Shown here: positions 6,895-12,866 of the stretch, piece by piece
Layout: each line of letters begins with the position of its first letter
Position numbering within the stretch: the first letter of the stretch is position 1
Assembly: GCA_024636135.1 (NCBI GenBank)
Contig: JAGXHP010000068.1
Span: 1 to 12,866 of the forward strand
DNA from: Chloroflexota bacterium
GTDB lineage: Bacteria > Chloroflexota > Limnocylindria > QHBO01
Length of the DNA: 12,866 bases
Reading direction: 5' to 3'
Translations under genes and position numbers: made by a program
The notes under the pieces: model-generated
Database searches by the model: none
Told to the model about the DNA's origin: nothing
What the model saw: the letters and a program-made list of their open reading frames with translations, nothing else

Positions 6895-8039
6895 GTGGTT
6901 GATTCCTCCTCCAGTGGTGCTGCCGACTCCACTCGGCCCTCGTCATCGATCACGAATGTGTGCTGTGGGTTCCAGGTCAGGCGGACGCGCTGGCCCTCGG
7001 AGAGGGCTTCCGATGCGCCGCTTGTCAGGTTCTGGGCGTAGACCGTGAGCGTGTGTCCATCGGCCGTCTTGACCAGGTACTGGGTGCTGACCCCGACGTA
7101 GCTGGCGTCGAAGACCGTGCCATCCAGGCCGTTCGTCTCGGCCGTGTCTGACGCCGCCTCAGCCCCCTGATGTACGACACGCAGCTTCTCGGGTCGGATT
7201 CCGACGCGGACCTTCGTCGCGCCGTTCGTGGCGGCAGCGGGAGCCCGGATGATCACGCCGTTGGCCAGGCGGATCTGGACCAGCTCGCCATCGCGCTCGG
7301 CGACGTCTCCGTCGAGCAGGTTGCTGACGCCCAGGAAGCCGGCGACGAACTCGGATCTCGGTCGCTCGTAGAGCTCCTCGGGTGCCCCGAGCTGCTCGAT
7401 CCGGCCAGCCCGCATGACGGCGATCCGATCGGACATCGTCATCGCCTCCTCCTGGTCGTGGGTGACGAAGATGAAGGTGATGCCGATCTCGCTCTGAATC
7501 CGCTTCAGCTCGACCTGCATCTGCTTGCGCAGCTTCAGGTCGAGCGCCCCCAGCGGCTCGTCGAGCAGCAGGACGCGCGGGTTGTTGATCAGGGCCCGGG
7601 CGAGCGCGACACGCTGCTGCTGCCCCCCTGACACCTGGTTTGGTCGCCGCTCTTCGTAGCCGGGAAGCTCGACCAGCTTCAACATCGAGGCCACCTGGCG
7701 ACGAATCTCGCCGATCGGTGTCTTCCGTCGTCGAAGGCCGAAGGCGATGTTCTCGAAGACCGTGAGGTGGGGGAACAGCGCGTAGTTCTGGAAGACGGTG
7801 TTCGTTGCGCGCTTGAACGGAGGAAGGTCGGTGACGTCCTCGTCGCCGAGCGAGATCGTCCCCGAGGTGACCTCCTCGAAGCCGCCGATCATGCGCAGCG
7901 TGGTCGTCTTGCCACACCCGGATGGCCCCAGCAGGGAGAAGAACTCGCCCTCCGGCACCTCGAGGCTGAGTTCGTCTACGGCGGTGAAGCTTCCGAAGCG
8001 CTTCGTGACGCGATCGAGGCGGACATCGGCTTCAGGCAC
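6891..8039 (-). CDS. potA: Polyamine-type ABC transporter ATPase, PotA-like
   Basis: A 382-residue ABC ATPase that powers the import complex. Motifs in order: Walker A GPSGCGKTT (38-46), Q-loop Q84 in VFQNYALFPH, signature VSGGQQQR (136-143), Walker B LLLDEP (D160-E161), H194 in VTHDQEEAM, then a C-terminal TOBE-type domain (about 240-370, with VGIRPEK and YVGVSTQYLV). Length matches PotA. The start is GTG at 8039: an in-frame stop lies four codons upstream and no other plausible start follows before the Walker A region. No strong ribosome site is seen (GAG about 9 nt upstream), so initiation may be modest. First gene of the operon, about 43 nt downstream of a strong sigma-70-like promoter; its stop overlaps the potD-like start. 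Confidence 0.94.
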   Translation of the reverse strand: MPEADVRLDRVTKRFGSFTAVDELSLEVPEGEFFSLLGPSGCGKTTTLRMIGGFEEVTSGTISLGDEDVTDLPPFKRATNTVFQNYALFPHLTVFENIAFGLRRRKTPIGEIRRQVASMLKLVELPGYEERRPNQVSGGQQQRVALARALINNPRVLLLDEPLGALDLKLRKQMQVELKRIQSEIGITFIFVTHDQEEAMTMSDRIAVMRAGRIEQLGAPEELYERPRSEFVAGFLGVSNLLDGDVAERDGELVQIRLANGVIIRAPAAATNGATKVRVGIRPEKLRVVHQGAEAASDTAETNGLDGTVFDASYVGVSTQYLVKTADGHTLTVYAQNLTSGASEALSEGQRVRLTWNPQHTFVIDDEGRVESAAPLEEESTT

Positions 8040-8081
8040 GCTTCGTCACTCAACAACCTTATCGCTGTGCAGTAAGGAACG

Positions 8082-8112
8082 AGTATACGGATAGGCGTCA
8101 CCGCTGTGTCAA
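8082..8112 (-). promoter_or_regulatory. Operon promoter: TTGACA -35, TATACT -10, 19-nt spacer
   Basis: On the minus strand a perfect -35 hexamer TTGACA (8107-8112) is followed after 19 nt by TATACT (8082-8087), 5 of 6 to consensus. It sits 42 nt before the GTG start of the ATPase gene and would drive the whole minus-strand operon. A 19-nt spacer is longer than the optimal 17 and is the hallmark of promoters that MerR-family proteins activate by underwinding DNA. The spacer holds an imperfect dyad, GGTGACGCC, near its centre. A regulator with a MerR domain is encoded six kilobases downstream in the same operon. Reading the -10 one base earlier (GTATAC) gives 18 nt. Confidence 0.7.
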
Positions 8113-8194
8113 GAAATCTTCATCGCTTGGCCGCAACTTCGGCAACCGGTCTGGCGTCTTGACGGCAACCAGCAGTGAGGGGGCCTCGAGCCAC

Positions 8195-8326
8195 ATGGCC
8201 AAGCTCAATCATCAGAAGCGCAACCGACCTCGTCCGGTGGCGACGCGCCGTCGCCGCGCCAACCGCCAGCGGGCTGAGGAGCAGCGCAGCCGCCGTGAGA
8301 TGGAGCGCTGGCGCCGAAGCGCCTGA
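8195..8326 (+). CDS. Small arginine-rich hypothetical protein (43 aa)
   Basis: A 43-residue ORF, ATG to TGA. It begins MAKLNHQKRNRPRP, has a four-arginine run (18-21), and ends in a short charged, probably helical stretch with EEQ and REMERWRR. Fifteen of 43 residues are Arg, two are Lys, and there is one Trp and no Cys. A GAGGGGG stretch lies about 11 nt before the ATG, a usable though distant ribosome site. I do not recognise the family; the composition resembles small nucleic-acid- or ribosome-binding proteins. High GC makes chance Arg-rich reading frames common, so the call is tentative. Support comes from its position in a gap otherwise free of genes, the sensible start region, and a hairpin starting 24 nt after the stop. 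Confidence 0.45.
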   Translation: MAKLNHQKRNRPRPVATRRRRANRQRAEEQRSRREMERWRRSA

Positions 8327-8349
8327 CCGCCCCTCCTCGCGAATGTCAC

Positions 8350-8378
8350 CGACCCGACCGCTCACCGCGGTCGGGTCG
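8350..8378 (+). terminator. Perfect 12-bp GC-rich hairpin, possible terminator
   Basis: The arms 8350-8361 and 8367-8378 are exactly complementary (12 bp, 10 of them G-C) around the 5-nt loop TCACC. It follows the stop of the small ORF by 24 nt and precedes the acyl-CoA dehydrogenase start by 51 nt. The sequence after the stem (TCCACTTGT) is only weakly T-rich, so it would be a poor classical intrinsic terminator. It may instead be an RNA-stability element or a protein-binding dyad. The pairing is certain; the function is inferred. Confidence 0.5.
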
Positions 8379-8429
8379 TCCACTTGTACACTCGGGTTCC
8401 ACTGATTCCGCATTGGAGCTCGCCCCTTC

Positions 8430-9581
8430 ATGGATTTCGGCCTGTCACCCCAGCACGAAGAGATTCGGCGCACGGTGCGCGATTTCGCCGAGCGCAGGAT
8501 CGCTCCCGTCGCCGATGAGCTGGAGCGCAAGGGCGAGTTCCCGATGGAGATCATTCGCGAGGCGGCCGCGCTCGGCCTGCTCGGCGTTCCCTATCCCGAG
8601 GAAATCGGCGGCACCGGACTCGACTCGCTCGCCTACGCCATCACCGTCGAGGAGCTGTCCCGCGTGAGCGGATCGGTGGGCATCATCGTCAGCGCGCACA
8701 CCAGCCTGGGCTGCAACCCGATCTGGCTCTCCGGCACCGACGAGCAGAAAGAGAAGTACCTGCGCCCGATGGCGTCCGGCGAGGTCATCGGCGCCTATGG
8801 GCTCACCGAGCCCGGAGCCGGCTCCGATTCGCGGGGAACGCGGACGCGCGCACACCGTGACGGCGACACCTGGGTCATCAACGGCGGCAAGCGCTTCATC
8901 ACCAACGCGGGCGTGGCGGGGACCTACATCGTGACCGCCGTCACGGATCGGGAGGAGCAGAGCGGCAAAATCAGCGCCTTCATCGTCGAGGCCGATACCC
9001 CCGGCTTCAGCATCGGCCGCATGGAGGAGAAGATGGGCCTCCATGCCAGCAACACCGGCGAGCTGATCTTCGAGGAATGCCGTGTCCCCGCAGAGAACAT
9101 GCTCGGCGCCGAGGGCGAGGGCGACAAGCTGTTTCTCAAGACCCTCGATGGGGGACGGATCGGCATCGCCTCCATGGCGCTCGGACTGGCGCAGGCGGCG
9201 TACGAGGCGGCATCGGCGTATGCGAAGGAGCGCCGCCAGTTCGATCGGCCGATCGGCTCGTTCCAGGGGGTTGCCTTCAAGATCGCCGACGCTGCGACGA
9301 CGATCGACGCGGCGCGCCTCATGACCTATCGGGCGGCCTGGCTCAAGGACGGCGGCAAGCCATACAGCACCGAGGCGGCGATGGCGAAGCTGTATGCCTC
9401 TGAAGTGGCGCGCGACGTGACCAATGACGCGGTCCAGATCCACGGTGGCTACGGGTACATCACCGAGTACAAGGTCGAGCGATACCTGCGCGACGCCAAG
9501 CTGACCGAGATCGGGGAGGGAACCAGCGAGATTCAGCGCATGGTGATCGCCCGCAACCTGCTCGGCCTGCGCGCGATGTAG
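8430..9581 (+). CDS. Acyl-CoA dehydrogenase (short/medium-chain, butyryl-CoA type)
   Basis: A 383-residue flavoenzyme that makes the alpha,beta double bond in an acyl-CoA, passing electrons to ETF. Both family signatures are present: YGLTEPGAGSDS (about 123-134) and QIHGGYGYITEYKVERYLRDAK near the C-terminus. The catalytic base is E363 in EIGEGTSEIQR, the position used by short- and medium-chain and butyryl-CoA dehydrogenases, rather than the shifted site of isovaleryl- and long-chain enzymes. Length is typical. The ATG at 8430 has TTGGAG about 11 nt upstream. The next gene starts 14 nt after its stop, suggesting co-transcription with the 701-aa surface protein. Acyl chain preference cannot be told; branched short chains are possible. 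Confidence 0.93.
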   Translation: MDFGLSPQHEEIRRTVRDFAERRIAPVADELERKGEFPMEIIREAAALGLLGVPYPEEIGGTGLDSLAYAITVEELSRVSGSVGIIVSAHTSLGCNPIWLSGTDEQKEKYLRPMASGEVIGAYGLTEPGAGSDSRGTRTRAHRDGDTWVINGGKRFITNAGVAGTYIVTAVTDREEQSGKISAFIVEADTPGFSIGRMEEKMGLHASNTGELIFEECRVPAENMLGAEGEGDKLFLKTLDGGRIGIASMALGLAQAAYEAASAYAKERRQFDRPIGSFQGVAFKIADAATTIDAARLMTYRAAWLKDGGKPYSTEAAMAKLYASEVARDVTNDAVQIHGGYGYITEYKVERYLRDAKLTEIGEGTSEIQRMVIARNLLGLRAM

Positions 9582-9595
9582 GGGGCGGAGGTGAG

Positions 9596-11701
9596 GTGAG
9601 CGTGCGACCGAGGATCATCGTCTCGGCCGTTGCCACGCTCGCCATGCTGGGCGCAGGGCCCGTGGCAGCGCGCGACGCCGACCCGGCGCTCCAGTCGCTT
9701 CCCGGGAGCACGCTCAACGCCGTGACCGTCGATCTCGACGGCGACGGGGCGCGCGAGGTCGTGCGCCTGATCGATACCCCGGGCCCCGGATTCCTGCTCG
9801 AGGCGTGGGAGATGCGGGACGGGTGGTGGCGAAGCGACCGGAGTACCGAAGTCGCGCTGGATCACGGGACCGACCCGCCCGACGCCAGCGTCGAGATCGC
9901 CTCGCTGCTCATCTGGCAGCACGAGGGAATTGAGCGCGCCGTGCTCGTTACGGCCGTCGGCCAGGACGGCGAGGGCTTCGGCTTCGGCGAGACCTGCTGC
10001 CTGGCGATCAGCGAGATTCGGATGGGCGCTGAGTCACTCGATCTTGCCCCGATGCCCTTTCCGGAGCTCGGCGTCCAGGAGATGCGGACCGCAGACCTTG
10101 ATGGCGACCGGACGGACGAGCTGATCGTTTCGTCTACGACGGGCGTCACGTCCGATACCCCAATCTCCGAGTCCACGATCCTGGAGTGGGATGGATCACG
10201 ATGGTCGCCGTTGGATTCGGCGGGCATCGAGAGTGGGTGGGGATGGATCTCGGCCGTCGCCTCGGGCACGCCATCGGCGGTGTTCTTCGGCCCGTCAGCC
10301 GATGGCGAGCTGACACGGGTCACCGCCCCGAACGGCCGAGGTCGAGTCGAGACCGAGCATCTTCCGCTTGGTCAGCGATTCGACGGATGGATCGCGGGAG
10401 CGACCGCCGAGCGGCTGCTGATCGTCGGATCGGACGGCATCCGCATGGTGCACTGGCCCGTCGGCGGGACACCGGCAGTCGCGGGCCATGTGCCGACCAG
10501 CAGCTACCCATCGGTAGCCACGATCGGGGACGGTGCCGACACCCTGGTGCTCACCATGGACGGCGCCCAACCGCCGTCGGACGGTCCGCCCACGGTCAGC
10601 GTTCGCGATGCGTCGCTCCGGCTGCTCGGCACCGTCGAGCCGGGTGAGGCCACCCTCGGGATCTGGGCGATTCTGCGCCCCGACCTGAACTACGGGGCAT
10701 TCTCCCGCAACATCTTCCCGTATTTCGGCCCGCTTCCCGGAGCCATCGATGGGCGGTCGGCGTCGGTCGCAGGCGGCATGCTCATTCAACCCGACGGCCT
10801 CGGCGGATTCGATCACACGGAGATCGCCTCCTTCGTCGGCATGCAGCCGGTGGGACGCGCCGGGCCTGACGACGGATGGCTGGCACTGGGGGACGGTTAC
10901 TTTGGCGGTGGGCGGTACGCGTACCTGTTCCCGATCGGCAGCTCCTTTCCTCCCGACGCCGGACGCTTCGTGATTGCGACGATCGATCGCATGCTCGCTC
11001 CAGGTCCCGGGCAACCGGCGGCTCGGCTGATCGACGCCGTGAAGCTCCCCTCGAACGGCGAAGAGACGAACGTGCTCGCGCCGGCGGACGGCTTCGAGGT
11101 CGAGATCAGCGCCGAGCCTGGCTCGCTCGTGATCACCACCATTGACAACCGCCTCGAGACTCGGGACGTGGGCAGTGCTCCGGTCTCCCTCGAGATTCGG
11201 CCTCCCCGCCGCGCGCCCGACGATGAGGATGTCCCGTTCGAACGCTGGATCGCCGTGATCGCACCCGACGGTCGCAGCTCAACGCTCCATCTGCGCGGAA
11301 CGTTCGTGCGGACCGATCCGAGCGCCTCCACCCGCGCCAGCACGCCGATGTTCGGCTTGCGCGCGACGATCGAGGGGCGCGCCTCCTCGATGGCCAGCGT
11401 CGCGGTCAATGGCGAGACGGTTGCCGTGGATGCTGATGGCCGGTTCTCGGCGGAGGTCGATGCGCCGATCTGGCCGACCGACGTCCTGGTTACGGTCCGC
11501 GACCCGTTTGGGCGGGAAATTGCCTCTCGTGTGCAGGTCGTCGGCTTCCTCGATTACCGAGGCCTCCCGTGGGTCGCGATCGTCGGCGCGGGAATCCTGG
11601 GCGCCGGCGCGTGGCTCTTCCTGCGAACTCCCGGCAGGCGGGATCCCGTCCCGGTGGCGTTTGGCGGGGACGGCACGCTGGAGGAGATCGACAGCGACTG
11701 A
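9596..11701 (+). CDS. Exported, C-terminally membrane-anchored protein with VCBS/FG-GAP-like motifs
   Basis: A 701-residue protein not recognised by name. Residues 1-26 look like a Sec signal (RPR, hydrophobic core, PVAA before RD). Two calcium-type loops, DLDGDGAREV (47-56) and DLDGDRTDEL (167-176), are VCBS/FG-GAP-like, and the middle 400 residues are rich in short beta strands and Gly/Asp turns, as in a beta-propeller. C134-C135 are adjacent. Residues about 585-650 (VAVNGETVAVDADGRFSAEV) look like a bacterial Ig-like fold, followed by one membrane span (about 657-677) and a charged 25-residue cytoplasmic tail. So the bulk is outside the cell, held by the C-terminus. The GTG at 9596 follows GGAGG by 4 nt; a GTG at 9602, with 10 nt spacing, is equally plausible. 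Role unknown; perhaps cell-surface binding or envelope sensing. Confidence 0.8.
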   Translation: MSVRPRIIVSAVATLAMLGAGPVAARDADPALQSLPGSTLNAVTVDLDGDGAREVVRLIDTPGPGFLLEAWEMRDGWWRSDRSTEVALDHGTDPPDASVEIASLLIWQHEGIERAVLVTAVGQDGEGFGFGETCCLAISEIRMGAESLDLAPMPFPELGVQEMRTADLDGDRTDELIVSSTTGVTSDTPISESTILEWDGSRWSPLDSAGIESGWGWISAVASGTPSAVFFGPSADGELTRVTAPNGRGRVETEHLPLGQRFDGWIAGATAERLLIVGSDGIRMVHWPVGGTPAVAGHVPTSSYPSVATIGDGADTLVLTMDGAQPPSDGPPTVSVRDASLRLLGTVEPGEATLGIWAILRPDLNYGAFSRNIFPYFGPLPGAIDGRSASVAGGMLIQPDGLGGFDHTEIASFVGMQPVGRAGPDDGWLALGDGYFGGGRYAYLFPIGSSFPPDAGRFVIATIDRMLAPGPGQPAARLIDAVKLPSNGEETNVLAPADGFEVEISAEPGSLVITTIDNRLETRDVGSAPVSLEIRPPRRAPDDEDVPFERWIAVIAPDGRSSTLHLRGTFVRTDPSASTRASTPMFGLRATIEGRASSMASVAVNGETVAVDADGRFSAEVDAPIWPTDVLVTVRDPFGREIASRVQVVGFLDYRGLPWVAIVGAGILGAGAWLFLRTPGRRDPVPVAFGGDGTLEEIDSD

Positions 11702-11718
11702 CGGGTTTGCGATACGCT
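11688..11718 (+). promoter_or_regulatory. Weak candidate promoter for the CADD/TenA-like gene
   Basis: TCGACA (11688-11693, overlapping the end of the preceding gene) and TACGCT (11713-11718) stand 19 nt apart, about 55 nt before the ATG at 11774. Each hexamer has mismatches to consensus, so confidence is low. The 72-nt gap holds nothing else apart from the ribosome site GAGAGG 6 nt before the start. Confidence 0.25.
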
Positions 11719-11773
11719 GTGCGTACCGGCTCGTTCGTTCGACGGCCGATCTCCACAACCTGAGAGGTGCCCC

Positions 11774-12364
11774 ATGAGCAGCCGTATCGACGAACTGGAC
11801 GCGATCGTCCGACAGTTCGACCTCAACGACCACCCCTTCTACACCGAGTGGCGCGCGGGAACGCTTCCCGTCGCTCGACTGGCCGAGTACGCCGACGAAT
11901 GGGCTCCCTTCATCGGCGTCGTGGACCAGGGATGGGATCGCCTCGGCCATGCCGAGTACGCCTCCGAAGAGCGGGAGCACGACGCGCTGTGGCAGACATT
12001 CCGCTCCGCGCTCGGCGCCACCTCGCCGATGACGCGCCCGCAGTCGAAGACCCTGCTGGCCGTCGGCGAGAATGCCTTCGCCGCGGTTCCGGACGCGCTG
12101 GGGGCGCTCTACAGCTTCGAGGTCCAGCAGCCGAAGACGGCATCGAGCAAGCTCGCCGGCCTGCGAGAGCACTACGCGGGCGCCGTCGATGAGGCCGCTC
12201 AGCAGTACTTCGTGGAGCACGCGGTCGAGACCGATGAGCCCGCCATGCTGGCCGAGATGATCGACGGCCTGTCGGATGGCGAGTTCGCGCGGGCGAAGAC
12301 CGCCTGCGCCCTGTTCAGCGCCGCGGCCTGGGGCGCGCTCGACGGCGTCTACTACACCGACTGA
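11774..12364 (+). CDS. CADD/TenA-like heme-oxygenase-fold protein (iron-containing redox enzyme family)
   Basis: A 196-residue all-helical protein. HPFYTEWRAGTLPVARLAEYADEW near the N-terminus and ALYSFEVQQPKTASSKLAGLREHY (111-134) place it with the CADD/PqqC/TenA-like heme-oxygenase fold, closest by eye to CADD, a self-sacrificing diiron oxygenase that makes para-aminobenzoate in Chlamydia. H69 (EEREH), E116 and H149 fall where CADD has H88, E142 and H174. Y23 and K126 match CADD Y27 and K152, the residues consumed in the reaction. However, the ligands corresponding to CADD E81, D178 and H181 read Y62, T153 and P156, so the metal site seems incomplete. The ATG at 11774 has GAGAGG 6 nt upstream. 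Its stop lies 4 nt from the end of the convergent synthetase gene. Function therefore uncertain: pABA synthesis, a different oxidation, or a non-enzymatic relative. Confidence 0.75.
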   Translation: MSSRIDELDAIVRQFDLNDHPFYTEWRAGTLPVARLAEYADEWAPFIGVVDQGWDRLGHAEYASEEREHDALWQTFRSALGATSPMTRPQSKTLLAVGENAFAAVPDALGALYSFEVQQPKTASSKLAGLREHYAGAVDEAAQQYFVEHAVETDEPAMLAEMIDGLSDGEFARAKTACALFSAAAWGALDGVYYTD

Positions 12365-12368
12365 AACC

Positions 12369-12866
12369 TCAGCGCCGAGCGGCCATCGCCGCAAAGGCAT
12401 CGAGCGAGGTCGGGTCGACCAGGGAGCCGCGAGCTGCGGCCAGTTCGGGATCGGTGCCGGTGAGGATCCGCTTCACCGGCACCTCCAGCTTCTTGCCCGA
12501 TAGCGTGCGCGGCACCGCAGGAACCGCCTCGATCCTGTCCGGCACGTGCCGCGGCGAGAGCTTCGTCCGCAGCTCGCGCGCAATGGTCGTCCGCAGCGCG
12601 TCGTCGAGCGTGATGCCCGGCGCGAGCGCGACGAACAGGAGCAATCGGTCATCGGTGTCGAGGTGGACGACCAGCGAGTCGGACACCCCCTCGATCGCCT
12701 CGACGACCGCGTAGAACTCGGCGGTCCCGATTCGGACGCCGCCACGGTTGAGCGTCGCGTCCGAGCGGCCGCTGATCACGCACGAGCCGCGCTCGGTGAA
12801 GGTGATCCAGTCACCGTGCCGCCACGCTCCGGGAAAGTCCTCGAAATAGGCCGCGCGGTACCGTTC
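12369..12866 (-). CDS. Acetoacetyl-CoA synthetase, C-terminal part (partial)
   Basis: The reading frame is open to the right edge and covers the last 165 residues of an ANL-superfamily adenylating enzyme. ERYRAAYFEDFPGAWRHGD, then ITFTERGSCVISGRSDATLNRGGVRIG, is the adenylation-to-C-terminal hinge of the acetoacetyl-CoA synthetase (AacS) family. D in SGRSDATLNRGG is the hinge region, and the catalytic lysine lies in RTLSGKKLEVPVKRIL. It would make acetoacetyl-CoA from acetoacetate, ATP and CoA, feeding ketone bodies or polyhydroxybutyrate breakdown products into central metabolism. The N-terminal three quarters lies outside. It converges on the CADD-like gene with only 4 nt between stops. Confidence 0.9.
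   Translation of the reverse strand, partial: ERYRAAYFEDFPGAWRHGDWITFTERGSCVISGRSDATLNRGGVRIGTAEFYAVVEAIEGVSDSLVVHLDTDDRLLLFVALAPGITLDDALRTTIARELRTKLSPRHVPDRIEAVPAVPRTLSGKKLEVPVKRILTGTDPELAAARGSLVDPTSLDAFAAMAARR

Larger units (their letters stand above)
8040..8429. other. Intergenic region between the Pot operon and the acyl-CoA dehydrogenase
   Basis: This 390-nt stretch separates divergent transcription units. It contains the minus-strand operon promoter, the palindrome GTATAC inside its -10 region, a small basic ORF on the plus strand (8195-8326) and a 12-bp perfect hairpin (8350-8378). An 8-nt direct repeat CGGCAACC occurs twice between 8140 and 8172. TACACT at 8387-8392 could be a -10 for the dehydrogenase, but no matching -35 is seen. 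No tRNA or known riboswitch was recognised. Confidence 0.5.

Noticed and set aside
8140..8172. CGGCAACC direct repeat (two copies)
   Set aside because: Only two 8-nt copies in GC-rich DNA; too short to call an operator or iteron without further copies.
8120..8554. 144-codon minus-strand frame across the intergenic region
   Set aside because: It runs into the start of the acyl-CoA dehydrogenase, has no recognisable features, and its start region lacks a ribosome site.
8445..9443. 332-codon minus-strand frame over the acyl-CoA dehydrogenase
   Set aside because: The opposite strand encodes an unmistakable acyl-CoA dehydrogenase; long antisense frames are expected at this GC content.
11279..12400. 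373-codon minus-strand frame over the surface protein and CADD-like genes
   Set aside because: Its product has no recognisable family and covers two well-supported plus-strand genes and their spacer; an antisense artefact of high GC.

Overview
The window is gene-dense, high-GC bacterial chromosome with no sign of mobile DNA, CRISPR arrays, rRNA or tRNA. TTGACA/TATACT-type promoters, a lipoprotein signal, Sec-type exported proteins and AGGAG-like ribosome sites fit an ordinary bacterium. The gene mix (Pot-type amine uptake, GcvT-like protein, CADD/TenA-like protein, large one-span surface protein) makes me lean to a high-GC Chloroflexota (Thermomicrobia/Limnocylindria-like) or an actinobacterium. 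No marker gene settles this, so the taxonomy is a weak inference.

Left two thirds (8039 down to 1, minus strand): one long catabolic operon that starts from a strong promoter at 8082-8112. The order is potA-like ATPase, potD-like lipoprotein, potB-like and potC-like permeases, a MerR+XRE+cupin regulator, a class III (GABA/putrescine-type) aminotransferase, a stand-alone response-regulator receiver, a GcvT-like folate-dependent protein, and the first 27 residues of an FAD-dependent oxidoreductase that runs off the left edge. Most junctions overlap or nearly touch (ATGA, TGATG, a 28-nt overlap, gaps of 16 and 7 nt), so translation is probably coupled. The one long junction, 157 nt before the GcvT-like gene, may hold an internal promoter. 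The likely logic is uptake of a polyamine or related cationic amine, removal of its terminal amino group, and oxidation or one-carbon transfer by the last two enzymes. Control would be by a ligand-sensing regulator built like PuuR with an extra MerR DNA-binding domain.

Middle (8040-8429): an intergenic region with the operon promoter, a 43-codon very Arg-rich small ORF on the plus strand (8195-8326), and a perfect 12-bp hairpin (8350-8378).

Right third (8430-12866): on the plus strand an acyl-CoA dehydrogenase, then 14 nt later a 701-residue exported protein anchored by a C-terminal membrane segment, then a CADD/TenA-like heme-oxygenase-fold protein. The last gene converges, 4 nt apart, with the 3' end of an acetoacetyl-CoA synthetase on the minus strand that enters from the right edge.

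The points most worth checking are: (a) the 19-bp spacer of the operon promoter, the classic geometry for MerR-type activation, together with a MerR-containing regulator in the same operon; (b) the three-part architecture of that regulator; (c) the CADD-like protein, which keeps the Tyr and Lys of the self-sacrificing para-aminobenzoate synthase but seems to have lost several metal ligands.
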